From assembly GCA_015227615.1 (NCBI GenBank), contig JAALGZ010000005.1, forward strand, positions 1,054,001 to 1,118,000: a DNA stretch of 64,000 nucleotides, read 5' to 3'. Of this stretch, positions 10,341-23,663 are shown piece by piece; position 1 is the first letter of the stretch, and the number at the start of each line of letters is the position of its first letter. The translations under genes were made by a program, and so were the position numbers. The DNA is from Labyrinthula sp. Ha (Eukaryota; Sar; Bigyra; Labyrinthulida; Labyrinthulaceae). The notes under the pieces were generated by a model. It had not been told where the DNA came from. It was given only the letters and a program-made list of their open reading frames with translations, and did no database searches.

Positions 10341-12581
10341 CTATGAACTAATTGTATCAATAAATACCCCAGCTTCAGAATATATCTTATCTACTATTGA
10401 CTTGTACTTACTCTCAACTACACTGCGCTTTAACTTCAAGGTGGCTGTAAGTTCATCCCCTTCTACACTAAGATCAAACGGAAGCAAACCAATCTTTTGA
10501 ATCTTGAAGGTATTGTTCAGAATAACTTCCCCATTCTCGTTAGTTTCTTTCAATGCTGTTTCTAAGGCATTAGTGTACTTGTCTGACTTTACTACTTCAG
10601 CCAACGTAGTTGCATCAGAGCCTCCAAACCCAAGGGCGGGTCCAGTAAGTTTATCCGTACCAGGCTTCTCACCAGTTGCACCTTCACATTTCAGTGTAAT
10701 TAAGGCTATGTTATACTTTTGACCATTCCCAATCATCACCACATTACTGATGGCTGGACATCTTCTCTTAAGATCATCTTCAATAGGTACAGGAGCAATA
10801 TTCTCTCCACCAGAGCCAAGAATGATTTCTTTATAACGACCGGTAACCTTAATCATATTTAACTCTGAAATGCATCCTTTATCTCCAGTATGCAACCATC
10901 CTTCATTATCAACAGTGTTCGCTGTCTGTCGTTCAACAGTTTTAACGTGCTCTTCCCCTAGCTCTGGGTTCGCAAGGTACCCTATCATAATGTGCCTCCC
11001 ACGATAACACAATTCTCCTTGATACTTCTCATCAATGTGAGCAGTACCTTGCACGAATAAGTCATTAGGCACTGCTGGGCACTCTGTCTTTTTGTTCACA
11101 TCATCATGATCTACTCTAAACACCTTGACCTCGGTTCCAGGTAACGAGAACCCGCAAGTGCTCCATTGCACAGCTACATCCCCATTTGACATCGCAGCGC
11201 CACTATTTTCACTCATACCGCAAAGCTCACGAACCTCAATCCCCAAGCTTGCCCAGAATTCAGTTGTTTCCAATTTCATTGCAGCTGCTCCAGTTCCCGC
11301 ATAGACGAGATCATCAAGCCCTAACTTTTTTTGTACTTTATTTATAAGCATTTTAGAAATACCAATACCCCATGGCTCTGTTCCTGATTCTCCAATCTGT
11401 TGGTTATATACCTTTTCAAACATCTTTCCTTTTGCATAACTTAACAACTTTGCAAGAATTCCAGTAGTTTGTGCCTTGGCTCTAATCCCTTCTTCAAACT
11501 TCTCCCACACCCTGGGAACTCCAAAAAAGTAGTTTGGTCTAACAGCTTGTAAACGTGGAAGAAGACCTCCTACTTTCATATCATAACTTCTAACAAAGTG
11601 AACTTGCATTGGTCTCTTTCCTTCTATCGGTATAATCAATACTGCAGCAAAATCAAGAATGAAAGCAGCAATGTGAGATAAAGGTAGGTAAGAAACCATT
11701 CTAATAACAGGCTTCTCCCATAGTTTCTCTGGCAAAAGTCTGTGCAGGAGAAGGCTCATGTAGTAGAAGTTATCGTGTGAGATCATCACCGCCTTAGGTT
11801 TTCCTGTGGTTCCAGATGTAAAAACAGTGGAACAACAACTTTCAGGTTGAATATTCTCTATAATCTTATCCAATTTATCATCACCATCCTCTAATTCCTC
11901 ACTTATTTTAATAAATTCTTCCCAGCTTAGTACCGAAACAGCGGCGTTTTTGAAATCAGAAATGTTTTCAACTTCCTTCCAGACAATAATAGCTTTAAGT
12001 TTTGGATATGATTTCGAAACCTCTATGAATTTGTTCAAGTTCTTCACAGTATCCACACAGGCTACCTGAGTTCCTGAAACTTCACATTTATATTTTATCT
12101 GCTCGATGGAATCTGTTGCATACATTCCATTATAAACCCCACCTGCAAGCATAGCTCCGTAACAAGCGAAAGCATAGAAGGGAGAATTGAATCCCAAACA
12201 GCTCACGGTAGACAGCTTATCCAAACCCAAGGATATGAATCCCTTCGCAGCGGCTCTTGAAAATTTTTGCATTTCTGCATACGTCCAACACTTCCACTCT
12301 TCAATTGGTCGTGACTGCAAAGATGCTTCACGATTTTCTGGATCAAACTTAGGTTCAGGCCATTCTGCTCTTAAAGCCACAGTATCGGGTTGCATTCCGC
12401 AAGCTTTGTTAAAAAACTTAGGAAAACTCATAGTCTCCATACTTGCGAGTCCAGTTTTTGCATATTTAATGGGGCGTAGTTCCTCTTTTAAAATCCTTGT
12501 GAACGGAGCGTCTTTCGAATCGTACTTGATAAGATCATCACCATTTGAAATTGGAGCTGGGGTTAGCGTTGTATCTGACAT
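10341..12581 (-). CDS. Long-chain acyl-CoA synthetase, bubblegum (ACSBG) type
   Basis: An intron-free AMP-forming enzyme of 746 residues, close to the usual ACSBG length. It activates long-chain fatty acids with ATP and CoA to acyl-CoA, feeding membrane lipid synthesis and beta-oxidation. The AMP-binding P-loop TSGTTGKPK is at residues 255-263. The conserved GWLHTGD is at 561-567, followed by the GRYKEIILGSGGENI hinge that binds adenylate. The region PLSHIAA and the WTYAEMQKFSRAAAKGF segment near residue 100 are characteristic of the ACSBG clade. No signal peptide or membrane segment is clear, so it is cytosolic or peripheral. The start is the ATG at 12581; no TATA box is obvious. It stands alone in its island. 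Chain-length preference cannot be predicted. Confidence 0.93.
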   Translation of the reverse strand: MSDTTLTPAPISNGDDLIKYDSKDAPFTRILKEELRPIKYAKTGLASMETMSFPKFFNKACGMQPDTVALRAEWPEPKFDPENREASLQSRPIEEWKCWTYAEMQKFSRAAAKGFISLGLDKLSTVSCLGFNSPFYAFACYGAMLAGGVYNGMYATDSIEQIKYKCEVSGTQVACVDTVKNLNKFIEVSKSYPKLKAIIVWKEVENISDFKNAAVSVLSWEEFIKISEELEDGDDKLDKIIENIQPESCCSTVFTSGTTGKPKAVMISHDNFYYMSLLLHRLLPEKLWEKPVIRMVSYLPLSHIAAFILDFAAVLIIPIEGKRPMQVHFVRSYDMKVGGLLPRLQAVRPNYFFGVPRVWEKFEEGIRAKAQTTGILAKLLSYAKGKMFEKVYNQQIGESGTEPWGIGISKMLINKVQKKLGLDDLVYAGTGAAAMKLETTEFWASLGIEVRELCGMSENSGAAMSNGDVAVQWSTCGFSLPGTEVKVFRVDHDDVNKKTECPAVPNDLFVQGTAHIDEKYQGELCYRGRHIMIGYLANPELGEEHVKTVERQTANTVDNEGWLHTGDKGCISELNMIKVTGRYKEIILGSGGENIAPVPIEDDLKRRCPAISNVVMIGNGQKYNIALITLKCEGATGEKPGTDKLTGPALGFGGSDATTLAEVVKSDKYTNALETALKETNENGEVILNNTFKIQKIGLLPFDLSVEGDELTATLKLKRSVVESKYKSIVDKIYSEAGVFIDTISS

Positions 12582-12746
12582 AATTTAATCCTTGATTGCA
12601 CTTATTCAGTAAAGTATTTGATCGATGTTGTTCTGGACCTAGTTTTTACGTTTTCTATCTTTTGTTAAAATTTGCTATTGTTGTTGACTTTTGCAACGCG
12701 TTTTAATTATAGGAACGGCTAGTATTCAAAACACGAATATGAAGAG

Positions 12747-12866
12747 CATCGGTATCAAAACATCGATACTATACCAAAAGAAGTATGCAGAGGTCATGTT
12801 TCATGAAATAGCAAAAATTATCTATCGATACGCTTTATTTGAACATGGTATCGATATATCGATAAG
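12747..12866. repeat. Cluster of TATCGAT-type palindromes
   Basis: Within 120 bp there are several copies of ATCGAT or GGTATC elements, including CATCGATA, CTATCGATA and GGTATCGATATATCGATA. A second group with ATCGATAAAACT and ACCGATAAAACT lies at 13478-13580. They sit 170 to 1000 bp upstream of the acyl-CoA synthetase start, so a regulatory role is possible but unproven. Confidence 0.4.
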
Positions 12867-13979
12867 CTTCTTGGATTATGAACATGATTATGTTCTTTGT
12901 GGAAAGTAATGTTTCTAACTTAATGAATGGCCCAAAAACTCGCTATAAACACTGTGTTATAAGGCTTTGAATAAGTCTTTCTTTCACCTATTGCTATTAA
13001 GTAATTTATTAATGCTATTATGTAACAAGTTTTGGCAAAAGCAATTAAAGAATTCTCAACAAAGCAACAAAAATAAAAACTCTGATCAAGAGATGCTCTT
13101 AACTCAGCTAATAGTTTGAGTTAGAGAATCAAACATTTTATATTAGAAAGGAACTTGTATTCTTTAAGAAACGTTATTACATAGTCATTCTTTGTCAATA
13201 ACTAGACATCTAGCTTAAGCTGAACCTCTTGTTACATATTTTGAAGCATAGCTACGAAAAACTTTCTACTTAAACACAAACCAAAGAAAAAACATATGAA
13301 AGTATATCATCAATAAGACGGTTCAATTATTAAAGGCAAAAATAATTTTTAATTCAGAAAAACCAGGTTTTTATGATGGACCTTTTGTTCTGTTTTTACT
13401 TAGTCCATGAAATTCCCCTGTACGGAGAAAGTATCAATTGCCCAAATGTGGAACTTACTGGTACTGATAACAAAATATCGAAATCTAATCGATAAAACTT
13501 TTTGGGAAATATTTCATCAAATAATGAGAAAACTATTATCGGTAATCTACCGATAAAACTATTCTTTTACCGATCCCTTTATGGAATACAATCTACATAG
13601 CTAGAATGATGTTACCAGAATTTGCACTTTATGCTATGGCAAGCTCATACACATTGCTTATAGTAAAAATAGAATGCCATGTAATTGATTATTTTTTTCT
13701 TGGTAATATTAATACCGCTATGATGACAGCACGGATCACATGCAGGTTGTAAATTGTAAGTTTGAGCTTTTTGGGATAATTGTTACAATCCATAACTCCA
13801 GAAAACTGAAGGATAATTAGGGGATAGGGCAGGACTTCTACCCTTAGGAAAAACTCATATGATTTATCTTCTGAGTACCAATATAGATAGTTCTTATTCA
13901 TTTTAAAGAAAAAACTTAAGGGAAATTAAGTATTCTGTCTAAATTGAGTTTTTGGATTTTTTCATTACATATACCCCAT

Positions 13980-14650
13980 TCACCTGAGTTCTTTTGAAAC
14001 AGAGCACGAAAGCTTTGGGGTTTTCTATGTTCTGAACTTTAGAACTTGTTTAATGCCTGGTGAAGAACTTGAAGTTTTACATGTATGTCTCACACCATGT
14101 CTTTCTCTGCCTGTTGTAATTGAAGTTATAGATCCACCAGTGGAATTCCTTTTGCTACTATAACTGCGTCGCCACAACCCAGCAAATGTGACTGGCAGAA
14201 CTGCAAATCAAAGTGGCAAGCTGCACGAATGATGATCTTTTTATCATGGTATAAAGGGGAAAGAGAAACAAAATCTTTTTTGAGAAGCCAAAAGTTTTTA
14301 TAACATCTTTTTCTAGAGGAACTCCTTAAATCACGTCAACCATGAGAAAATTGCACGTCCCAAGAATCAAAACTAGGGAGAAGAACAAAGCAATAATATA
14401 GCCTAGGCCATATACATGTTGGCACAAGTCAACACTTAACTCCATTTTCTGTGATGAACATACCGGGCGATGCAGATTCTTACACGAGCTCGCCGAGCGT
14501 GTGTTCCACACTGGAATGGACCATATTGTAGCATTAATAGAGCACTGCATAACTGAAAAACTGATTCCAGTAAGAGATCATGAACATAAAAACAGATGGG
14601 AGGAACTCTTGAGACTAGAAAACCTAGGTCTAATTGAGGAATTCGTTTGA
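13980..14650 (+). pseudogene. Decayed protein-coding relic, family not recognised
   Basis: Plus-strand reading gives clearly protein-like pieces broken by stops and frame changes. One piece (14002-14163) contains FRTCLMPGEELEVLHV and LPVVIEVIDPPVEFLLL. A following piece includes NPANVTGRTANQSGKLHE. The last (14402-14650, ending in TGA) contains CDEHTGRC, then an amphipathic helix HELAERVFHTGMDHIVALI and a charged tail. The Cys/His pattern could be part of a metal-binding or transposase domain, but I cannot name it. At least three stops interrupt the path and they do not fit 30-nt introns well. Best read as a dead gene or transposon. Confidence 0.5.
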
Positions 14651-14803
14651 ACGATGCTTACCCAGGTTTTGCATGAGCAAGTACATATATTCTTTCATGT
14701 AAAAACTACTCTGAAAGAGCTCTGTTATTGAAGTTCTTGTTTTCAAGCAAGGGGATACAATTCAAGCATGATGCAGAAACCAGTTTTAGCCAGAAGAGCA
14801 AAT

Positions 14804-14865
14804 GCTTTATCTTTTTGCCTTTGCGGTGTTATCAGCTTTCAGGAGTCTGAAACGAAAGATAAAGC
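14804..14865. repeat. 11-bp inverted repeat
   Basis: GCTTTATCTTT at 14804-14814 is perfectly complemented by AAAGATAAAGC at 14855-14865, with a 40-nt loop. It may form a hairpin; there is no other support for an RNA gene. Confidence 0.4.
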
Positions 14866-17800
14866 TAAAAATAAACCTGTATAAATGCTAGTTTTACTTT
14901 ATCAACTCTTAATTATGCTAGACAAAAATTTTTGCCTTGCTGTCTGTGCAGTTTAGAATACATAATTATATTGGGAAATATTCAACGCCAACATCCCAAA
15001 CATTATGCTTGTCCTCTACTATATTCTACTCTATTGTCAAGTATTTTCTAGTTTCTTTCTAAAAGATACTACTCATCGCCTCAGAAAAGTACTTTGGAGA
15101 GTTTAGTCAGATCACCATAAGGAGTCAGGGCTGGAAAGAAACTGCGGAGTACCTAATCCTGGTGGCTTGCTATGTAGGTCCACTAATTTATTAGTAATAC
15201 CTAAGTTAGTAGCTAAAAAGTCTATGACATTCTTGCGTTGAAGCAATATGGGCTTCTCTCAGTTAATATCAAAGGTTGTCCTTGAAGTAAATAGATATCT
15301 ATGTTTCATCTCATATAAAGTTTAATCTTAGGAGAGGTCTTTCTTAAATGGATTTCTGCAGCCATTATCTAGCATGGACCTGCAGAAAACAAACAAGAAA
15401 CCAGCATTAGTATATGTACTAAGTCTTACTAAAATTGGGTGATCTGAGCAAGTAGTGGGTCATTTTCTACAATGTTTGAGCTGAAGAATTTGTTTTACAA
15501 ATATCTTGCTATTAGTTGACAGTATTCAGCCATTAAGAGTTATCTCACTTTAAGCTATTTGTGCTTAATAAGTGATTTAATTAAGCAAAAACTATAAACC
15601 TGTTACTACAAAAGAAATATAAGTTTAAGTAACCTCAGAGTCAAGTATCAACCCGTATACACAAAAAGTATCTATTCTGTCTTCAGAAGTAAGTTTTCAA
15701 TATACAACATATAACAGTATAACTCTCTGCAATGAAAAACATAAAAGCGACAAAGCAAGAGCAAATAAAGTTTCAATATTAAATAAAATATTTTACGGGT
15801 TAGAAAAGATGGATAGATTAACGCAAGTTCGCACTAAAAGGTTTTCCATTGTTAAAAACTTTGGTGGGTGATTAATTCCTCGATAATTACCTCAAGAATC
15901 ACTGCTTCCAAGTTTATCATTGAAGAGCACAGAGACATCACATAGAGGAAACTAATCAAAAAAATTCAAAACATGTTCTGGGAAACTTACCTCCTCGAGA
16001 CTTCTTGAAGTTGAGAGGTCAAGGCCTCAATCCTAATAATGCTTACTACAATAAATTATTTAGTATCGGGCTCAGTGGAGCTACTAAATACAGATACGAT
16101 ACTTAAATTTGAAACCCTTAGTAATATCATTACTTAGGCTTAAATAGCGACCGGAAATCTAAACACTCATTAAAATCAAACGGTTACAGTAAAAATGTGT
16201 ATCTTTCTAGAGATTTGCTTCATGATTGTTCTTTCGGTGGTCACAGCATATAGTACCTTTCAAAACGTATACATGACCAAGTTCTGGACACAAAAAACTA
16301 TCTATCAGAACACAAAAATTCTTGAAGAGCGATCTAATTGTTCCTTCTATCCAGATACTGAAACCCGTGAATTATTGTTTTCGCACACCGAAACTGAAAC
16401 CCATCAAGGTATGTAGCCTATTTACACTTAACCTGAATTAACCCTAAGACTCACTAAGAAATGATAAGTGAAACAACTTATTTCCATAAGAGTTCAAAGT
16501 TTCGGTTTTTCAATTACAATCAAAAACACTAAGAAAGAATACTAAAAGAAGAACCAGTATCGTCGTAGTTAAGAATACTAAGGCCAGTAAGAAAACTTTA
16601 GTTATTAGCAATTAACTAGATCATTCTAACAGAAACATTACCGATGTTAAATCATTGTTTCAGGATTGAGCATCAAAAGCATTAAAATAATTAGAAACAT
16701 ATCTACTACTGACAACAATGTTTAGAGCATACCATGTACCACTCAGTGTGTTTTATTATTAACCCATTGCAAACATATTGTATGTTTTCAAAAAAACATC
16801 CAAGAAGAGAAACATTATACTTAGCACATGTGTCAGCGATAAACCCATAGCCGTATGGGCTTAAATTATTCTGAAATAGAGACTATAACCCACGGCTGAT
16901 CCAATATGCCAAAGTCAAATTAAGAAACCATATATATACATATATCTTTCAGATCTACAACATCCCGATCAAGTTAATTATTAACTCTACATGTTAATGA
17001 ACAAGATGTGCTATGGCCGAGTATATTATACAGCGACCAAACTTGGAACATCGTTATCCTAAGGTCATACAGGAAATGAGGTGAATTGAAAATTCCAAGC
17101 TCCTATACAGATAAAATTCAAATACAATATCTCGGCTAAAGAAGCAAAAACATGATACTCGGTATAACGTTTCAGTAGAAAAACCTAAACTACTCCTCTA
17201 ATTCCTCAATAAAACCATAGCTCCAGCCTCGGAACTCAGGTTGAGCAGGATTTTTTACAAAATACAGTAACTTTCTCAAGAAGTAGTATAACAATAGAAT
17301 ATGAATGGATAAGTTGGTTGAAATTAACTGAAAATGCACTTGTCAAAACGACAATGTTGGAGGCACTAGTAGACCTAAAATTAAGACAGAAAATCTAGGG
17401 TACATGATCAATACGTCCAAGAACAAAAGTGGTACATACTTCAAAATACCATATAGGTGCAAATGCAAGGAAACATTACTAAAAACTCAATAGTTAATAA
17501 CTTTCTCAAATTTATTTTATAACAAGGCCTTGATCCACACATGAAATAAGTCAATCTATCAAGATTTTAAAATCAATAGATGTACTGGAGATCATAAAAT
17601 ATATAATCAGATGTTAAGAATCTCTAGAAGGCAAGAGAACCGGTACGAATATGATAAATGAGATTATTATAAAAATAAATCTCAAAATAACTTAAATCAA
17701 AGTTTTTTTAAGGCATATCACTCATATTTTTGAGTAGAAAGGTTATATAGGTAAGTAAAATCCACCATTACGAATATTACCATTGAACGTAGTATTCAGT

Positions 17801-20800
17801 TTCTCATCGATATTGACTTCAAGAAATTGAAACTTGTAGTTACACAAGGGGTGTTTAATAAACTAGAGATTAAAAAAGCGCGATGTGTCACCTAAAAAAT
17901 TGAACATCAATTCAAACTCATTAAGCAGCTGCCTCTTGACCTAGTCCGTCTAAGATTCGTTTCTACTGAGCTTCAGAAGTCTATCAACTATACTACACAT
18001 GTCTGGAATCTAAGTACAAAAAAAGGTACATCCTAAGTAAAAATCCAATATTTTTAAGAACCTTAAAAATATACTTCATAACCTGTGCTGAAAATTCTTT
18101 TAGAGTTAGCAAAACTTATCAACACTGCTAACACATTCATCAATCAAACATCAAATGTTTCAGACAAGATTGTAGTACCCATTTTGTATTTAACATAATC
18201 TAGCGTTAATTTAGTTCCTTGGAAATTGAATATTTTAATAAACATGTTATTTTCTAAAATCAATTTCTGAATCCGAATTTACTTTCCATTCCTTTAGTGG
18301 TACAGCAATAGTATATCAGATGGTCTTATTTAGCAAGGATTTTCCTACGAAGATACTTTAGGAAATTTCTCGACGCCTTTTTACGAAATTTTTTATTTAC
18401 TATTAAAAGAATCTCTGAGATCTATAGTCTATACCCATTCATCTAATAGGCTCTCCAACCAAACACGAGATGTCAACGTGGAATCTCGCCACCCCTCCTT
18501 CAAATCGTTACCACTTGCATCTAACCCTTCTTCTGCATAAAGTACATCAAATGTTCCCAAAATATTAGATATACTACACTCATGTACAAATACATAAATG
18601 TCCAATATCCGTGTGTTACCAAAGAAATCCAGTCATAGCAAAGATTATCATATGGTTTTTTTATTGCCAACTATAATTTGTCTTTTTTTATTCATTGTTA
18701 CGCCTAGAATACAATTTGACTTAGTCTACAGCCTAAATATAACAGAAAATTCTTTATCCAACATGCTTTAGTTCAATAGTTATTAACATTATTACAATAC
18801 CTGCCAATCTAGTCATCACCCATTTAGCCATCTGGAATAACTTAGAATTTTGACATGCCTTCAAACAAATATGAACGAGCCGAAAATGCTTCTAACCTAA
18901 TACACTTAACATTTCAAAAATTCATTCCAGGAAATAAAGCAGATAAGCCATTTTCAAGCAACAACTTACCAACCGTACGAAGATGTTTTCAACCTTGATA
19001 TGATTTACTTGGTCAACTTAGATTTTATAATCTGTAAAGGGACTATATGAACAAGTCGATACAGTGACTTTCAGTTAACTCTTGTAACATGATAACAGAT
19101 ATGAACCTAAACCATTTAAATAAGTCAATAACATTAAACTAAAAAAGTAACCTAGTAATGAACTGAACTCTCTACAAACAAGTCTTGAGTATGTGAACCT
19201 TGATGAAAAAGCACATTAAATAGAATGTGTAATAATGCCTTGATCTTATATAGTAATGAAATCTTCTTGTTATGCATAAACTTGCGAAACAAAAAAAACA
19301 AAAACTATGGTCAGAGCTCCTGATTATCTATCTTTGCTTTGTAATATTAAAAACCTGGTATGGGACTTTTGGAGTGGAATTAAAACACATTGTCTTTATA
19401 GAAAGAGTGAAATAAAACTGAAACAATATCCAAAAAAATAACTTCATGGGATGTTTTACTATGCTTTATGTTAAATGAACTATGTTAGCTTGCCGGAAGA
19501 GCTTTTAAAAAACCACCTTTCTCGGAAAGTCTAAACACAAATAATTCCAATATTCAAAAAATATCTGAGATGTTCCTAGGTAAAACCGGTTAAACATATC
19601 CTCGTACAAACAGATTCAAATGTTGATCTCAAATAAACAAATACCACCAGTAAAACTACTACCAAGTGAAAGACACTTGATCTTAAGAACCATAAACTAT
19701 AGATTCAGAAAAATGAAAACCACCCAACTATCTTTTCGCATCTTGTAATAATTAGATTTTCTACCTTCCCTTACTCTGGTTCCTTTTGAAGAACCTAAAT
19801 AGTATACTAGAAATGGAAATTTCAACTTACCATCCTCTCGTAGCCGCTAGGAAGCCTCAAAGAGTTTCCTTCTCCATCGAGACAAGAATATATGAATATC
19901 AGAATCTAAAACCACCCATTACCTGCACAAACCCTGCATAATTAGATTAGCAGGCATAGAACTAGTAAACAAACATAATACAAGGTTTTTACATATGCAT
20001 CCTGGATTATATGCCTAACATATATAGAGCAAGTTATAAAATGCATGAAAGAGGTGATTGGACGAATGATACCCGATGCAAAGTATCCTCTATCTGTAAA
20101 ATACCTTTAAGATCTTTCGCGGGATATAAAAAATGAGAGGTTTACTTATTTAAACAGCTATCAACTATTGGTTTACATATTATTATCAAACGATAGAGTA
20201 GAACTGGTGAGAAAAGTATGTTGGAATATTAAGATGCAACCAGTCTTATGACACAATCTTTAACATGAAGTAACAAAAGTGGAAAACTAACAGCAAGCTT
20301 TAAAACAAACAAAGAAATAAACTTTTACGAGTATATGAACCTGCCAACTGAAACCTAAGTAGGTTAAATTTGATAAAGTACGCGGAACTTAATTTAAGTT
20401 CATCCAAAGGCCATTTTCACATGATTTGACTTTGAATTGATATAAGTCATTCTAAAGGAAGCCTCATACTACTCGGTTCGGAAGTCGAACGTTTCTATTA
20501 GTATTTTAGCAATACTTCCGAGCATTTGATTGTTCGATAGTTCATCGCGAGCACATAAAGAGGATATCTTACCCCATACCTAGGAACCCAAAATCAAAAG
20601 GAATAATAGCAATGCAAAAAAAGCGACGCATAACTTAAAATCCACCATACTTGAGGCTTCAATAAATACTGAGAAAACATCTCACTTACCAACCCTAACA
20701 CCTTCAACCGGCAACTCAATTTTCAACTTTATTTCAACTCAAATGTCTGGTGAACAGCCCTGAGGAAAAGATCAGAATATATGTCTCAAACTTGTAGAAA

Positions 20801-22206
20801 GCTTATATACTTCCTACCTTTAGAAACTATAACAGCTGGTCATTATCACACAAACTTGTTCCTATAATCTATATCACGTGTTATTTTCATTATTCATTCT
20901 GTTATTTGTCTGGCTTTTGTATTTTTTCATTACTCTTGTTCAGGATTTTTTTAGATATAATTGAAATGTAGTCTCAAATTAATATTGTTTTCTAATCAAC
21001 ATATCAAAGCTCCAGGTGAATGTCATAGAAACAATGAAGCGCGAGAAACTGCATGCGACTAAAACAAATACATGTCAAGTAAATGACTAAGTAGATAGCA
21101 CAATCTCACTTGTTCCAGTCCAGTTGTTAAAATATTTTAGTTGTGTATGCACATCTCAAGTATAGATTAGACTCTAGGAAACCAGCCACTCCTAACTTTA
21201 AACATATTCTGCGAGAAAACCTGTACTCCAAAATCCTACTGTGAGTTAAAGACGCTAGTTTCATTGCAGGGATAACTAGAAAAGAATTAAGTGAATAAGA
21301 ATTGTTAGTTGTGGAGTTACCTAATAACCCACGGGGGAAATTAACATTCATCAACCCAAGATTTCTCATGTCATTAGGAATAGTAGCACAAATGAAAGTA
21401 GATTACCAGTTAGTTTGAAACTCAAAACTTGCAAGCTTATAAAAAACGCTGTCATAGGAGATAATACAAAAAATCTTAACAAAAGAAACAAAATTCCAAA
21501 CCTTAAACTGAAGTAAAGTAACCCATGTTAAGAAGGGAAAGCACTTTAAAAGCTACCAGGTAACTGTGCAACCATTATTTTAATTATACAGATTAAGAAA
21601 GAAACGAAATCGTAAAATATTTGAAAAACCCTCCTGGCATGTGTAATACACAAAACTGCTTTCAACCTTTAGGATATAATGAACATCCAAGGTTTTTCCG
21701 AATAATACTATACTATGATCTCAGAAACATAAACAATACACTACAGTGACAAACACAGACTAACCATAATACAGAGGCTGATTCTAACGCTCTTTGTATG
21801 TTTTAAGTTAACAAGGTATTTCTATCCCCGCTACTCTTTTCTCCAGTAATGCAAAATAAGATTGACTAATAATCAGAATCTCTCCCATGCCCCTATCGCA
21901 TTAATCTAGCTAATGATGAGAAAATAAAGCAACTGTGTTAGCAAGCTTTAGATTTAACATTCCTTGCTAAGCACTAATGAGCAGGATCCTCTCCTTAATG
22001 TACTATGGCCGATACTCATTTTGCCTCATTCTGTGTATAAAACTGAGCTAATTCTTGTATCTATCTTGAGAAACCACGAGGAGCTCATTATCCCTTGAAT
22101 AGTTGTCTCATATATCCTATGTTAACCAAACAGTTCCCTTAAGAGACTGCTAGAGCATCGTCTTACTAGTAGGGACTGCATGATCACAAGGTGAAACTTT
22201 TCAAAT

Positions 22207-22274
22207 GTGAGACTGAGACTGCCAATGACTTCTCTGACAGATGGCGAATTTCAAATCTCTAGTGTCAGTCTCAC
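22207..22274. repeat. 10-bp inverted repeat
   Basis: GTGAGACTGA (22207-22216) pairs with TCAGTCTCAC (22265-22274) across 48 nt. It lies about 590 bp beyond the 3' end of the desaturase-family gene. Nothing else supports a function. Confidence 0.35.
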
Positions 22275-22862
22275 CCTTTACAACAATATTTACATAAGAG
22301 AAAATTTTGATATGCTTAGTTAAGTTTGACTCACGTCCAATATTAATAACTATTATATATAATGTTCACAAAAGGTTGTTCTAGAGGATGCAATAATCAC
22401 TCATCTCGCTGCCTTTGAGCATATCAATGTACCAGTTTTATTTGGACATTGTTCAGTAAATTGCTAGCTGCAGGATATTGTGTTGAGATTCCAATCGCTT
22501 ATTAAGTTATTGAGAAAGTCAAGCATACAGTAATCGAAATTAGATAAAAACCAAAGTGAAAATCTCTGCTACACTGAGCGAGCAGTAGCAGATAGATTGG
22601 AAACACCTTATTCCCTTTTCTTCCTTAGAGTAGAGCTTGTAGAATCGATAAACGTGCTGAACAACTTAGAACTCATGGTAGTTTATACTACTGGTAGTTG
22701 GTGCATAGGTTTGAAAATCTGAATCTCTCCAACCTTCACCTTAAAAGTAGGAGTCTTAGGAATGAAGCTGATTAAGAATAACTCTATTAATTAACCTAAA
22801 CCCAACTTTGTTCTGGACAAGCATACCTTGCATGTAGTTCTTTAGAAAACCTTCAAGTGTTC

Positions 22863-23663
22863 CTAATCTCTTGATGCTCTATATGTGTTGAAAATTTTAT
22901 CCCAAAACATTGTATATTGTGAATAATTTGCAGTGATAAAATGATGATGCTTATCGTGTGCAACTACTGTGTACTCCATCACCAGTCTTACAACTGGAAC
23001 TGCCAACTTTAGATCAAACCTTGTATGGTTTAGACTAGCACCCAAACCCATAGAAACCAAAATAAAACCTATGCAAAAAATATGAACATCAGTAACTAAT
23101 GAAAGCAAGTAAAGAACCAAAAGGTGTAAATATTCTCCAGTTACATACTCTACGGGATGAGTATTGCATGCATCGGTGTTTCCTCTAAATGGTGCTGTCT
23201 GCCTGTGATGATGTTTGTGAATATATTTATAAATGCTTCTTAAATGGAGAAATCTATATATAAAAATATAATTAAGATTACCTATGGAAATTGTGGTAGA
23301 AAAAATCATAAACTACAAAGAAACCGAAGTAGGACATAACACTGTTTTGAATGGTAATATCCTCTAGAGCCCATTTTATCCTCTCCGAAGAAAAACAGAA
23401 CTCCATAAAATTCAACGCAAAAACAGCTAAAGATGAGTTAGTTAAGAATAAGTACATGTTATCAACCTGTTAAAAACAATAAAACTCAGATCCTTAAAAG
23501 TGAGTTTCATTAACGGAGATCCTTTCGATGGTATTTTCTTTGCGTTTGAAAACATATATTCACAAAAAACATCTATCATTAACTGACCAACGAGGGCAAC
23601 AACACAAAACACCGCTTTTTCAGGGTATAAGCTCCATTCTTTTGGATTCATTGTTTCAAACAT
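22863..23663 (-). CDS. Sterol desaturase / fatty acid hydroxylase superfamily membrane enzyme
   Basis: Three exons (23663-23456, 23426-23282, 23253-22863) joined over introns of 29 nt (23427-23455, GTACTT..TTTAG with a CTAAC branch-like motif) and 28 nt (23254-23281, GTAATC..TATAG) give 247 residues. The joins restore the family core YDFFYHNFHRFLH, whose His residues belong to the first iron-binding box. The second box is HKHHHR and the third HDKHHHF near the C-terminus; NHTRFDL lies between. Three hydrophobic hairpins frame these boxes. Such di-iron enzymes of the ER use oxygen to hydroxylate or desaturate sterols, sphingoid bases or alkanes; the substrate is not predictable here. It diverges from the complex I subunit gene with 111 bp between starts. 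Confidence 0.87.

Larger units (their letters stand above)
12582..22862. other. 10-kb desert with one gene relic
   Basis: The longest gene-free block of the window. It holds a cluster of TATCGAT-type motifs (12747-12866 and 13478-13580), a decayed coding relic (13980-14650) and short inverted repeats (14804-14865, 20478-20521, 22207-22274). Between 15.0 and 22.8 kb I see no family resemblance in any frame; open frames there (16195-16416, 21127-21369) are no longer than chance allows in this composition. Confidence 0.6.

Noticed and set aside
16195-16416. 73-codon frame with a signal-like start and a GTATGT at its end
   Set aside because: No acceptor AG within 28-32 nt of the donor, unlike every real intron here; the following sequence is not protein-like.
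20478-20521. Structured RNA suggested by TCGGAAGT/ACTTCCGA pairing
   Set aside because: The stem is only 8 bp, no known RNA family fits, and nothing marks a promoter.
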